From: Bacillota bacterium
Lineage (GTDB): Bacteria > Bacillota > Clostridia > Christensenellales > Borkfalkiaceae
DNA length: 64,000 nt
NCBI GenBank assembly: GCA_003343995.1
Contig: QAKE01000014.1
Location: 1 to 64,000, forward strand
Direction of reading: 5' to 3'
Part shown: piece after piece, positions 41,724 to 49,894 of the stretch
Layout of the letters: each line of letters begins with the position of its first letter
Position numbering within the stretch: the stretch's first letter is position 1
Notes under the pieces: generated by a model
Databases searched by the model: none
What the model saw: only the letters and a program-made list of their open reading frames with translations
Told to the model about the DNA's origin: nothing
Made by a program: the position numbers and the translations under genes

Positions 41724-42980
41724 TTATTCAACGGAAGTTTTTTTGTATTTGGCGGGCGTGATGCCCACGTATTTTTTGAAGATTCGGATAAAATAGTTGC
41801 CGTCGTTAAATCCCGATTTATACGCGGCGTCCTCCACCGACATGCCCTCTTTCAAAAACGTTTTGCTCTTTTCGATGCGCACCTTGGAGAGATAATCGCT
41901 GAACGTCGTGCCCGTTTCCTCGCGGAACAGATGGCTGAGATAATACGCGCTGACGTACACGTTTTTCGCCAACGCGTCGAGGGTGATTTCCTTTTCGTAA
42001 TTTTCGTGGATGTAGCGCATCGCCGCCGCCATGTGCTTGCTCGCGCTACGCTTGCCGCGGCAGGCGTACACCACGTCGATGTAATCGTCCAGAATTTCCA
42101 CGGTTTTTAAGCATAAATCGTTGTAATCGACGTTCTCCAGCATGAGCGACGCCGTCTTTTTGACGATGTTCGTCAAACTTTCCAGCTTGGCTCCCGCCTC
42201 CACCGCGGTGCGCGATAAAAAGGCGGTAAATTCGTACAGTTTCGCCTTGATGATCTCCAGATCGCCGCCGGCGTAGAGAAAGATTTCGCCCAAAAAATCG
42301 TTCAGAATGGAGCGCGCCTCGTTGCCTTCGCCCAACTGCACGCAGGCGATGAGCGTTTTTTCCGTTTCGATGGGGTATTTGCCGATCTGTCCGCGCGGCT
42401 CGCGCGCCTTTTCGCCGCCCTGCCGCAGCAATTTGGCGATTTCCAGCCGCTTTTTCACGTAGCGCTGCTCCTCGTCCACCATGTAGCCCACCATCACGGC
42501 AAGCATCTTCGCGGAAGAGGTCATCGTTTCGCAGTCGATCTGGCGGATGGAGGAAAAATCGAACCCGCTCTTTTTCAGATCCACGCCGAGCGACAGGCAG
42601 TTTTTACAAAACTCCCCTTCGAAAAAATCGTCGCGCTCCCACAAAATCACGGGGCCGGTGGTGATAAAGCCCACCGTTTCCTCCCCGAACGTCACGGCGG
42701 TGATGCACATCACCAGCCCGCACGCCGTTTCGTAGATATAGGGCGCGGCAAGCTCCTCCGCCTTTTTGCCGCTGTAAACGATTTTTCCGCTGCAAACCGC
42801 GCTGTCCTTGATAAAATTGCACACGCAGGCGTCCTTTCGCACGCATAACTGTTCGCGCCCGTCCACGTCGTAGAGGGCTACGTCCAACCCGCTGGTCAGC
42901 GAGTAGCTTTTAAACAGTTTTTCCAGCTCCGCGAAATTGAGAATATCCTTCAGCCGCGCGCCCTCGAAATGATCTTGCAA
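41724..42980 (-). CDS. AraC family regulator with PocR sensory domain
   Basis: 418 residues. PocR-type ligand domain at about 8-170 with several Cys (CVRKDACVCNF, FCKNCLSLG) and CGLVMCITAV; linker; C-terminal AraC helix-turn-helix domain (about 320-415). PocR domains sense small hydrocarbon derivatives such as propanediol. It follows the corrinoid activase by 11 bases in one operon, so it likely regulates the corrinoid methyltransferase genes. Its inducer is probably the methyl donor. Confidence 0.9.
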   Translation of the reverse strand: MQDHFEGARLKDILNFAELEKLFKSYSLTSGLDVALYDVDGREQLCVRKDACVCNFIKDSAVCSGKIVYSGKKAEELAAPYIYETACGLVMCITAVTFGEETVGFITTGPVILWERDDFFEGEFCKNCLSLGVDLKKSGFDFSSIRQIDCETMTSSAKMLAVMVGYMVDEEQRYVKKRLEIAKLLRQGGEKAREPRGQIGKYPIETEKTLIACVQLGEGNEARSILNDFLGEIFLYAGGDLEIIKAKLYEFTAFLSRTAVEAGAKLESLTNIVKKTASLMLENVDYNDLCLKTVEILDDYIDVVYACRGKRSASKHMAAAMRYIHENYEKEITLDALAKNVYVSAYYLSHLFREETGTTFSDYLSKVRIEKSKTFLKEGMSVEDAAYKSGFNDGNYFIRIFKKYVGITPAKYKKTSVE

Positions 42981-42991
42981 TCCCTATCCCC

Positions 42992-44440
42992 TCAAAAGTA
43001 CATTTTTTCCATGTATTTTTCCATAAAAACCGCGTCGGCGGAAAGGTCGATATAGCTCGCCCTTTGCGCCAGCGCCTCGCACGCTTTCAGCGCGGCGGCG
43101 GAACACAGACACTGCGCCGCGCCGCCGAGGCTGGCGTTGCCGACGATTTCCGTTTTGTCGGCGACGTCCTCCAAAAGCCCCGTGCGCCGCGCGCTTTTTT
43201 CGTCGAGATAAAAGCCGAGCCCGCCCGCGATGAGCAGGGTGTCGAGCCTTTCCGTACCCGCGCGGGCGAGCAGGGCGGAAAGCCCCGCCGCGATGGCGCT
43301 TTTCGCCAGCTGAAATTCCCTTACGTCCTTCTGCGAAACGTACACGCCCCCCGCAACGTCGAATTTTTCGCCCGTTTCGAAGGCGCCCGTTTCGTCGATA
43401 ACGCCCTCGTCGAGCATGACCGCCACGGCGTCCACCAGCCCCGAACCGCAAATGCCCGACGGCGCCCCGCCCCCGACGGTGGTACAGACAATCGCGCCGT
43501 TTTCCCGCTTTACCGAATCGATGGCGCCGGCAACGCCGCCCGTGCCGCATTCGATGTTCGCCCCCTCTAACGCCGGTCCCGCCGCCGTGGAGGTGCACAC
43601 GATTTCGCCGCCGGAAAATAGCACGATTTCGCCGTTGGTGCCGATATCGAGCAGCGCGCACGCGCCGCGCTCCGCCGCGCGGGTATAATACGCGCCGCAT
43701 ATCGCGTCGCTGCCGACGAAACTATGCGCCGACGGCAGTAAAACCACTTCTTCGCTATCGATGCCCTCGTCGCCGCCGCGCATATACTGCGTCTGCAAAA
43801 ACGACGGCGTGAAGGGCGCCTTGCCGATGCCCGACGCGTCCGCGCCGACAAACAGGTGCAGCATGGTGGTGTTGGCGGCGACGCACAGCCGCTTTATGCC
43901 GCCAAGGCGGTGCTCCGCGCAAAATTCCGACAGCGTTTCGTTCACCTTTTCCTTTACGCAGGCGGCAAGCGCCGCCCCGTTCCCCTCGTCCGCCGCCTTG
44001 ATGCGGCTGATGACGTCCGCGCCGTACGTCCCCTGCGGGTTCAGGCAGGATTTTTTACCCAGAATTTCGCCGGTTTTCAGTCGCACGAGGGCGAAGGCGA
44101 GCGTCGTCGTGCCCAAATCGAGCGCCACGCCGAAGCCTTCCTCCCCGTCGGTGACGGCGGCGTTTGCCGCCCCGTCGGTCAGCCCGCCGCCCGCCGTTTC
44201 GTAAATTTCGATTTCCGCGTCGGCTTCGATCTCCGCTTTGCACGAGAGATACACTCCCGCCTTTTCTTCGCCGCAAAGCGCGCCGGAAAGCAGTTTTACG
44301 CCGCATTTTCCGCACGTGCCGTTGCCGCCGCAACGCGCGCTCACCGAATACCCGCGCGCTTGCAGCAGGGCGAGGAGATTTGTTTTCTGTTCAAACGTTA
44401 TCACGTCGGTTTTTCTTCCCGAATGTACGATCAGTTCCAT
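42992..44440 (-). CDS. Corrinoid activation protein (RACo-like, ASKHA, 2Fe-2S)
   Basis: 482 residues. N-terminal 2Fe-2S ferredoxin domain (CGGNGTCGKC with a further Cys, about 35-70), then an ASKHA-type ATPase domain of DUF4445 type (DLGTTTLAFAL, LLDIGTNGEIV). Such proteins (RACo, RamA-like role) reduce Co(II) corrinoid to the active Co(I) state at the expense of ATP. Start at 44440 lacks a ribosome site and lies 11 bases after a -10 box. Neighbouring UroD-type methyltransferase and corrinoid protein are the probable clients. Confidence 0.9.
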   Translation of the reverse strand: MELIVHSGRKTDVITFEQKTNLLALLQARGYSVSARCGGNGTCGKCGVKLLSGALCGEEKAGVYLSCKAEIEADAEIEIYETAGGGLTDGAANAAVTDGEEGFGVALDLGTTTLAFALVRLKTGEILGKKSCLNPQGTYGADVISRIKAADEGNGAALAACVKEKVNETLSEFCAEHRLGGIKRLCVAANTTMLHLFVGADASGIGKAPFTPSFLQTQYMRGGDEGIDSEEVVLLPSAHSFVGSDAICGAYYTRAAERGACALLDIGTNGEIVLFSGGEIVCTSTAAGPALEGANIECGTGGVAGAIDSVKRENGAIVCTTVGGGAPSGICGSGLVDAVAVMLDEGVIDETGAFETGEKFDVAGGVYVSQKDVREFQLAKSAIAAGLSALLARAGTERLDTLLIAGGLGFYLDEKSARRTGLLEDVADKTEIVGNASLGGAAQCLCSAAALKACEALAQRASYIDLSADAVFMEKYMEKMYF

Positions 44441-44450
44441 GTTCAAGTAT

Positions 44451-44479
44451 ACTTTACCATATTTTCCGCCGTTTTGCAA
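44451..44479 (-). promoter_or_regulatory. Promoter of activase operon, near-leaderless
   Basis: Minus strand TTGCAA (44479-44474), 17-base spacer, TAAAGT (44456-44451), ten bases to ATG at 44440. No ribosome site between. Confidence 0.6.
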
Positions 44480-44489
44480 GGCGGTATAA

Positions 44490-44522
44490 CAAAAAAACGG
44501 CGCTTTTGCCCAGCGCCGTTTT
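44490..44522 (-). terminator. Terminator after UroD-type gene
   Basis: Stem AACGGCGCT / AGCGCCGTT with seven T on the minus strand; it separates the corrinoid protein/UroD operon from the activase operon. Confidence 0.8.
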
Positions 44523-44532
44523 CAGCTTGCGG

Positions 44533-45543
44533 TTATTTCCCGTAAAATTCTCCGACGGCGTTGAAAAACGCGTCGATATTTTCCCATTTCGCGTGGGGCG
44601 GAATGTCGCACCCCGAGGAAATGACGAAATTCTTATAATGCCCGCACTTTTTCAAAAGCGCCGTCGTCGCCGCGGAAATCGACTGCGGCGTGCCGTTGGC
44701 AAATTCCCCCGCGGGATCGATGTTGCCCATCGCCACCGTGTTTTCGGGAATGTGCGGAAGCATCTCCGCCATATCGATGGCGTTGCCGAAATGGTACGCC
44801 GCCGCGCCCGTGCGCAGAACGGAATCGATAATCCGCACCGCGGTGTTGCCGCAGTTATGATAGACGACGATAAAGTTTTCGTCCTGCACGGCGTCTACCA
44901 CCCGCTTGACGTAGGGTTCGGAGAACTCCGCCGCGAGATCGGGCGAAAGAAGCCCCGCCAGCGGCTCGGCGATGACCACGCCGTTCGCGCCCGCCGCCTT
45001 AAACGCCTTGGCGTATTCCACCAAAAAGTCCGTCGACTTTTCCAGCACGGTTTTCAGCATGTCGGGCTCGGTATAGCAGTAAACGAGCGCCTCGGTCACG
45101 TCCACCAGCCTGCCCGCCAAGGAAAAGCTGCCGATCATGCCGGCGAGCACCGGTCTGTCGGTAATGAGCCCCACCGCCTTTTCGATGGCGGCAACGTAAA
45201 GCCCGCTGCGCGCCGCGCCGACTGCGGGCACGGAAAGCGACTCCGCCTCCTCCTCGCTCGCAACGAGCGCGCCGCACACCGTGGGCACTTCCGTTTCGGT
45301 AAACACCGTTTCCGCGCCGAAGCACTCCGCTTCGACGGAAAGATCCATAAAACTGACCGACGCGGCGGAAGGAATGCGATCCGCAACCGCCTTCATCGCC
45401 CGCGCCTGATTGTCCGCGTCGCACACCAGATCGCGCACGGAAAGCCCGAGCAGCTGCGCGGCGGGAAAGGATAAAATCGGCATGGGACGTTTCTTCGCGC
45501 CGTCGCGCAGTTCGTCCAGCCAGCCGTACATATTTCTTTTCAT
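44533..45543 (-). CDS. UroD-family methyltransferase (corrinoid-dependent)
   Basis: 336 residues of the uroporphyrinogen decarboxylase/methylcobamide methyltransferase (MtaA/MtbA) superfamily. Zinc-ligand pattern His-x-Cys (VYHNCGN, about 226-232) and a later Cys in SSGCDIPP (about 310-317). It either demethylates a substrate onto the corrinoid protein or transfers methyl from it to a thiol. Gap to the corrinoid protein gene is two bases, so it is the cognate enzyme. Substrate unknown. Confidence 0.85.
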   Translation of the reverse strand: MKRNMYGWLDELRDGAKKRPMPILSFPAAQLLGLSVRDLVCDADNQARAMKAVADRIPSAASVSFMDLSVEAECFGAETVFTETEVPTVCGALVASEEEAESLSVPAVGAARSGLYVAAIEKAVGLITDRPVLAGMIGSFSLAGRLVDVTEALVYCYTEPDMLKTVLEKSTDFLVEYAKAFKAAGANGVVIAEPLAGLLSPDLAAEFSEPYVKRVVDAVQDENFIVVYHNCGNTAVRIIDSVLRTGAAAYHFGNAIDMAEMLPHIPENTVAMGNIDPAGEFANGTPQSISAATTALLKKCGHYKNFVISSGCDIPPHAKWENIDAFFNAVGEFYGK

Positions 45544-45545
45544 AC

Positions 45546-46178
45546 TTAATTAAAAAAGCTCCTCGCTTTCTCCGCGGCGCTCGCGGCGTCCGCGGTATAG
45601 GCGTCCGCGCCGATCTCGTCGGCAAACGCCTGCGTTACCGGCGCGCCGCCCACCATCACCTTCACCCGATCGCGAAGACCGGCGGCTTTGAGCGCGTCGA
45701 TGATTTCCTTCTGATAGAGCATCGTCGTCGTAAGCAACGCGGAAAGGCACACGAGCTGCGCGTTGTGCTCCTTGACCGCCGCCACGATTTTATCGGCGCT
45801 GCAATCCACGCCCAGATCGATCACGTTGATGCCCGTGCCCTCGATCATCATCTTCACGAGGTTTTTGCCGATATCGTGCAGATCGCCCTTTACGGTGCAG
45901 ATCAGCGCCGTGCCGACGGGTTCCACGCCGGCGTCCGCAAGCGCGGGTTTCAGCACCGCGAGCGCGGCGTTCATCGCGCGGGCGGCGATCAGCACCTCCG
46001 GCACGAAAATTTCGTTATTTTTAAATTTTTCGCCGACAATGCTCATGCCGGCAATGAGACCTTCGGTCAAAATGTCCTTCGCGGCAACGCCTGCGGAAAG
46101 TTCTTCCTGCACCAAAGCCGCCAAATCCTTCGCCTTGCCGCGCTGCAACAACGCGGAAACTTCGTCAAATCTTGCCAT
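45546..46178 (-). CDS. Corrinoid (B12-binding) methyltransferase protein
   Basis: 210 residues. N-terminal helical cap (about 1-85) and B12-binding domain with the DxHxxG motif (KGDLHDIGKNLV, about 97-108, His being the cobalt ligand), LGVDCSADKIV, and VGGAPVTQ. It carries the methyl group between methyltransferases, like MtaC/MtbC. First gene of the operon from the promoter at 46210-46238. Together with UroD-type and RACo-like proteins it forms a minimal methyl-transfer system. Confidence 0.93.
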   Translation of the reverse strand: MARFDEVSALLQRGKAKDLAALVQEELSAGVAAKDILTEGLIAGMSIVGEKFKNNEIFVPEVLIAARAMNAALAVLKPALADAGVEPVGTALICTVKGDLHDIGKNLVKMMIEGTGINVIDLGVDCSADKIVAAVKEHNAQLVCLSALLTTTMLYQKEIIDALKAAGLRDRVKVMVGGAPVTQAFADEIGADAYTADAASAAEKARSFFN

Positions 46179-46209
46179 AATGAAAACGCTCCCTTATGTG
46201 TTTTTTATA

Positions 46210-46238
46210 ATTATACACCTTTTTTCGGCGTTTGATAA
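46210..46238 (-). promoter_or_regulatory. Promoter of corrinoid protein operon
   Basis: Minus strand TTATCA (46238-46233), 17-base spacer, TATAAT (46215-46210). ATG at 46178 has GGGAG upstream. Confidence 0.65.
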
Positions 46239-46271
46239 GGGGTTGGCTTGCTCAAAAATAGCATTTTTTTG

Positions 46272-46799
46272 TCAGAGCTTGACGACGGAGAATATTTTCG
46301 TTAAAGGAAAGAACAGCACCGCCACCGTGGCGGCGGCGCAGATCACCTGCGTGAGCATCACCGGCAAAGAAGCGTAAAAATAAGCCTCTCGGCTCGCGGC
46401 GGAGTACCCGAAATAAAGGGGCGTGATCACGTCGTCGAGCAGGGTAAACAGCGCCGTGCACACCGCGGCGACGGCGGCGCAGATTACGATTTTCAGCGCA
46501 ACGTGCATGCCGCTTTTTTTCAGCCACCTGCCCGTAAGCCCCGCGACGACGGCGAACAGCGGATAATACGCGAGATATAATAAAATGACCTGCGGAAAAA
46601 AGCCGAAATATATGTTCCTCAAAAGGGAGTACGCCGCCGCGACGGCGATGCCGCGCTTGACGCCGAACACATAGCAGAAGGAGAAAAAGAGAACGGTTAC
46701 GACCTCCACCCCCTGCACGCCCGACAGCACGAACTGCCCCGCGATGAGCAGCGCCACCATCAGCGCGATCACGGCGATTTCCTTGGACGTTTTAATCAT
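46272..46799 (-). CDS. ECF transporter S component, probably for cobalamin
   Basis: 175 residues with about six hydrophobic segments and the small integral-membrane build of S components; the YYPLFAVVAGLTGRWLKK loop is typical. It gives substrate specificity to energy-coupling-factor transporters whose EcfA/T module is encoded elsewhere. Its start overlaps the DUF4430 lipoprotein stop (TAATG), and the pair is behind a cobalamin riboswitch, so cobalamin or a corrinoid precursor is the likely substrate. Confidence 0.8.
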   Translation of the reverse strand: MIKTSKEIAVIALMVALLIAGQFVLSGVQGVEVVTVLFFSFCYVFGVKRGIAVAAAYSLLRNIYFGFFPQVILLYLAYYPLFAVVAGLTGRWLKKSGMHVALKIVICAAVAAVCTALFTLLDDVITPLYFGYSAASREAYFYASLPVMLTQVICAAATVAVLFFPLTKIFSVVKL

Positions 46800-47212
46800 T
46801 AAAAGCTCTGATACACCCAGATGTAGGTGCAGCCGGCTTTAATGGGCAGCTGCGCGTAGCCGAGCGTTGCGGACTGAAAGGTTTTGCCGTCATATTCCGT
46901 CGTGCCCCAATCGGCGTTGGAATTTGCCGCGTCGTCGGTATAAAGCATCCAATAGGTATTCGAACCGTTCGCTTTATCGTTGATTGCGGTCACCATGCCG
47001 TCGTTTGCCGTATACGTCATTTCGCCCCGTTCCACAAGTTTATCCATGTAATCGCCGAGCACGGTTTCTTCGGTGATGGTTAAAATTTTATCGCTGGGCG
47101 TGATGATCACGGCGGTGTCGTCCACGACGACGGTTTTCGGCGCGCACGCCGTAAAGGCGAAGGCGCTCAGCGCCAAAAGTGCGGCAAAAGCCGCGGCAAG
47201 CAATTTTTTCAT
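46799..47212 (-). CDS. DUF4430 (transcobalamin-like) lipoprotein
   Basis: 137 residues from ATG at 47212 behind AAAGGAG. Lipoprotein signal with Cys at about 23 (FAFTAC), then a DUF4430-type domain with SNTYWMLYTDD and CTYIWVYQSF. This fold is related to the transcobalamin C-terminal domain, so it probably captures cobalamin outside the cell and hands it to the S component. Riboswitch control supports this. Confidence 0.85.
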   Translation of the reverse strand: MKKLLAAAFAALLALSAFAFTACAPKTVVVDDTAVIITPSDKILTITEETVLGDYMDKLVERGEMTYTANDGMVTAINDKANGSNTYWMLYTDDAANSNADWGTTEYDGKTFQSATLGYAQLPIKAGCTYIWVYQSF

Positions 47213-47260
47213 GATGGTTTTCTCCTTTTTTTTCCGCCGCAAAGCGGATTGATAACGATA

Positions 47261-47299
47261 AAAAAAACGGGCGTTTTTTCGCAAAGAAAAAACGCCCGC
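47261..47299 (-). terminator. Riboswitch expression-platform terminator
   Basis: Stem GCGGGCGTTTTTTC / GAAAAAACGCCCG and seven T on the minus strand, between the cobalamin aptamer and the lipoprotein gene. Confidence 0.8.
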
Positions 47300-47319
47300 A
47301 TGCCATGCGATTGTTTACG

Positions 47320-47485
47320 CGTTTCTCCTTTGTCCGAGAATTGACGTATTACGTAAAAACGACAGGTTACCCGACTGACTGCCCTGCGGCAAAACACGGT
47401 AATGACCGTTGCGGCGGATTCTCACCGCCTTCCCCTGCTCTCTGCGCCTTTGGGCGCAACTCGCCTTACGATTCAACTTTTTCTT
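47320..47485 (-). ncRNA. Cobalamin riboswitch
   Basis: On the minus strand the conserved core GGGGAA..GGTGAGAATCC (47433-47409) and the B12-box-like AGTCAGTCGGGTAACCTG (47379-47362) occur in the right order with stem pairing between (GGCGG/CCGCC). The usual CCGCNACTGT segment is changed to a CAACGGTCATTACCG-like stem, so the element is a variant. It is followed by a terminator, consistent with shutting off transcription of the lipoprotein and S component when B12 is abundant. Exact ends are approximate. Confidence 0.82.
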
Positions 47486-47579
47486 TATTTTACCACGCTT
47501 TCATAAAAAAAGTAAGCAACATTTTTGCGAAATTATAGCATTTTTTTGCAATACGCGTTTTTTTCGCTCGCCTTGCGGG

Positions 47580-47608
47580 TTGCCTTTTTTCCCGCGCTTT
47601 GCTATACT
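47580..47608 (+). promoter_or_regulatory. Promoter of MATE gene, near-leaderless
   Basis: TTGCCT (47580-47585), 17-base spacer, TATACT (47603-47608); ATG at 47621 follows after 12 bases without a ribosome site, giving a predicted leader of about five bases. Confidence 0.65.
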
Positions 47609-47620
47609 GTAATAGATACT

Positions 47621-49006
47621 ATGGAACGCAATCAGGAAACCAAAGCCGAATGGCTGACCAACGGCGCGTTAAAGCCCTTGATATTAAAGCTCGCCCTGCC
47701 ATCCATCGTGAGCATGCTCATTTCCACCTTTTACAACATGGCGGACACCTTTTTCGTGGGGCAGCTGCAAAACACCAGCGCGACGGGCGCGGTGGGCGTC
47801 GTTTTGCCAGTGATGGCGCTCATTCAGGCATTCGGATATTTCTTCGGGCACGGTTCGGGCAACTTTCTCTCCCGCAAACTCGGCGAGGGCGACGAGGAAA
47901 GCGCCCGACACATGGCGTCCACGGGATTTTTCTATGCCGTCGCCTTTTCCCTCTTTTTAATGGCGGTCGGATTGATCTTCAAAAATCCCCTGCTCACCCT
48001 GCTCGGCTCCACGGAAACCATACGCCCCTTTGCCGACGAATACATGAGCGTCATTTTATTCGGCGCGCCGGTGATGGTGGGCTCCATCGTCATGAACAAC
48101 CAGATGCGCTTTCAGGGCAACGCGTATTATTCCATGTTCGGCATCGCCGCGGGCGGCATCCTCAACATCGGGTTGGACCCCTTGTTCATCTTTACTTTCG
48201 ATATGGGCGTAACGGGCGCGGCGCTCGCCACCGTCGTTTCGCAGGCGGCGGGCTTTCTCTTTCTCGCGATCGCGCTGGAAAAGAGCGACTGCATCAAACT
48301 GCGCTTTAAAAATATCCGTTTCAAAAAAACTTATGTTTTTTCCATCGTGCGCGGCGGAACGCCCTCGCTTTGCCGGCAGGGCATCAACAGCGTGGCGGGC
48401 GTTTGCTTCAACGCCGTGGCGGGGAATTACGGGGACGCCGCCATCGCCGCCATGTCCATCGTGACCAAGATCACCGGTTTCGCCTCCGCCGCCCTCATCG
48501 GGTTCGGGCAGGGATTTCAGCCGGTCTGCGGCTATTCCTACGGCGCGAAAAAATACCGCCGCGTTTACGACGCGTTCTTCTTCTGCGTTCAGGTCTGCTT
48601 CGTATTTCTGCTCGCGCTGTCCGTCGCGGCGTACTTCCTCTCCCCGTGGCTCATTTCGCAGTTCCAGAAAAACGATCCCGAGGTCATCGAGCTGGGCAGA
48701 AGGATGCTGCAGGCGCAGCTCGTCAGCTTTTCTCTGATGAGTTACGTGATTTTAAGCAACATGATGCTGCAAACCATCGGCATGGCGCTGCGGGCGTCCC
48801 TTCTGGCGCTCTCGCGGCAAGGGCTGGTGCTCATTCCCGTGCTGTATCTTTTAAACGCCGTCGTCGGGCTCGACGGGCTGATCTGGGCGCAGACGCTCGC
48901 CGACGGCATTTCTCTTATCGTCGCCTTCGCGGTGACGATGAGAGTGCTTTCCCGTTTCAAAAAGAACGAAACGCTGCTGCATTTAAGCAAACGCGCTCCC
49001 GAATAA
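47621..49006 (+). CDS. MATE family efflux transporter
   Basis: 461 residues, about 12 membrane helices. N-terminus ALPSIVSMLISTFYNMADTFFVG-type segment and QFQKNDPEVIELG loop are characteristic of MATE/DinF proteins that export drugs or metabolites using Na+ or H+. Start at 47621 is chosen because the promoter ends 12 bases before it; a 32-residue upstream extension precedes the promoter. No regulator is adjacent except divergent riboswitch RNA. Confidence 0.92.
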   Translation: MERNQETKAEWLTNGALKPLILKLALPSIVSMLISTFYNMADTFFVGQLQNTSATGAVGVVLPVMALIQAFGYFFGHGSGNFLSRKLGEGDEESARHMASTGFFYAVAFSLFLMAVGLIFKNPLLTLLGSTETIRPFADEYMSVILFGAPVMVGSIVMNNQMRFQGNAYYSMFGIAAGGILNIGLDPLFIFTFDMGVTGAALATVVSQAAGFLFLAIALEKSDCIKLRFKNIRFKKTYVFSIVRGGTPSLCRQGINSVAGVCFNAVAGNYGDAAIAAMSIVTKITGFASAALIGFGQGFQPVCGYSYGAKKYRRVYDAFFFCVQVCFVFLLALSVAAYFLSPWLISQFQKNDPEVIELGRRMLQAQLVSFSLMSYVILSNMMLQTIGMALRASLLALSRQGLVLIPVLYLLNAVVGLDGLIWAQTLADGISLIVAFAVTMRVLSRFKKNETLLHLSKRAPE

Positions 49007-49021
49007 CAAGGCGTAAAATTT

Positions 49022-49054
49022 ACGCGCCGCGGCAAATTGCCGCGGCGCGTTTTT
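49022..49054 (+). terminator. Intrinsic terminator after MATE gene
   Basis: Stem ACGCGCCGCGGCAA / TTGCCGCGGCGCGT then TTTTT. A second hairpin at 49077-49103 faces the phosphatase gene but lacks a T-run. Confidence 0.8.
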
Positions 49055-49122
49055 CTTTCTGCCGACGTTTTCTCCGCCCGCGAAAATCCTTCGGATTTTC
49101 GGGCGGCGTTGCGCCGGCATTT

Positions 49123-49578
49123 TTATTTTCCTTCCAAAAAATCGTAAAGCGCCGCGCAGCCCGCGGAAACATCGCGGAAAGTCGCGTCGAAATCGCCGGT
49201 ATACCACGGATCGGCAACGTCGCGCTTATCCTCGGTGAAATCCAGCAGACGCACCACTTTGTCCGCCGCGCGTTCGCCGACGATGCGCCGTGCGTCCCGC
49301 AGATTTCTCCCGTCCATCACGACGATGAAATCGTAATGCTCTCCGTCCTCGGCGGTGAGCCGACGCGCCGTCTTGCCGGAAACGGATATGCCGATTTCCG
49401 CCAATTTTCTGCGCGTTCCCGCGTGCACGGGACTGCCGACTTCCTCCCCGCTCGTGGCGGCGGAGGCGATTTCGTAGCGCGCCGACGCGCCTTTTTCCTC
49501 CACGAAACGCTTCATGTAAAACTCCGCCATCGGGGAGCGGCAGATATTGCCCAAACAAACGAAAAGCACCTTTTTCAT
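49123..49578 (-). CDS. Low molecular weight protein-tyrosine phosphatase
   Basis: 151 residues. Active-site CLGNICRS (about 8-15; C-x5-R-S) and the general-acid Asp in ADPWYTGDF (about 124-132). Such enzymes dephosphorylate tyrosine kinases of capsule control or arginine phosphate. ATG at 49578 lies seven bases after a TACAAT box with no ribosome site, so the message is probably leaderless. Confidence 0.93.
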   Translation of the reverse strand: MKKVLFVCLGNICRSPMAEFYMKRFVEEKGASARYEIASAATSGEEVGSPVHAGTRRKLAEIGISVSGKTARRLTAEDGEHYDFIVVMDGRNLRDARRIVGERAADKVVRLLDFTEDKRDVADPWYTGDFDATFRDVSAGCAALYDFLEGK

Positions 49579-49584
49579 GCCCTT

Positions 49585-49613
49585 ATTGTAACACAAATGC
49601 GAGCGTTTGTAAA
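49585..49613 (-). promoter_or_regulatory. Promoter placed for a leaderless transcript
   Basis: Minus strand TTTACA (49613-49608), 17-base spacer, TACAAT (49590-49585), six bases, ATG at 49578. Confidence 0.75.
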
Positions 49614-49640
49614 CCGATCTGCGCCGTTTGCAAAAACCGC

Positions 49641-49775
49641 TTACGCGACGGTAACGGAGCGCGTCGTGCCGTCCGCGAAGTATAAATACAAGGTTTTGTC
49701 TTTTACTTCCGTCGCGGCAATCACTTCATCGTTCACCATCGTCTTTAACAACATCAATAAATAATCTGCGTTCAT
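49641..49775 (-). CDS. Small hypothetical protein (44 residues)
   Basis: Found by reading the gap: ATG at 49775 behind AAAGGAG, 44 codons, TAA at 49641-49643. The product begins MNADYLLMLLKTMVND and ends LYLYFADGTTRSVTVA, suggesting a helix followed by a two-strand hairpin (about 19-44). No signal peptide. Divergent from the XRE gene at 49895. Not recognised. The leaderless phosphatase promoter lies 28 bases downstream of its stop. Confidence 0.7.
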   Translation of the reverse strand: MNADYLLMLLKTMVNDEVIAATEVKDKTLYLYFADGTTRSVTVA

Positions 49776-49843
49776 ATCGTTACTCCTTTATGTGTTTTGT
49801 ACTCTTTTTTGCAAAAATTACTTATCACAAGTACCCTCTGCGA

Positions 49844-49872
49844 TTGAGTTAATTCAATTTTACACATAATAA
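49844..49872 (+). promoter_or_regulatory. Promoter of tandem XRE gene
   Basis: TTGAGT (49844-49849), 17-base spacer, TAATAA (49867-49872). Short inverted arms ATTGA/TCAAT (49843-49858) overlap the -35. Confidence 0.55.
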
Positions 49873-49894
49873 TACGTAAAGGAGTGGCTGTTTT

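Noticed and set aside
47320..47485. FMN or thiamine riboswitch
   Set aside because: The conserved FMN and TPP cores are absent; the GGTGAGAATCC and AGTCAG..ACCTG blocks and the downstream genes fit cobalamin.
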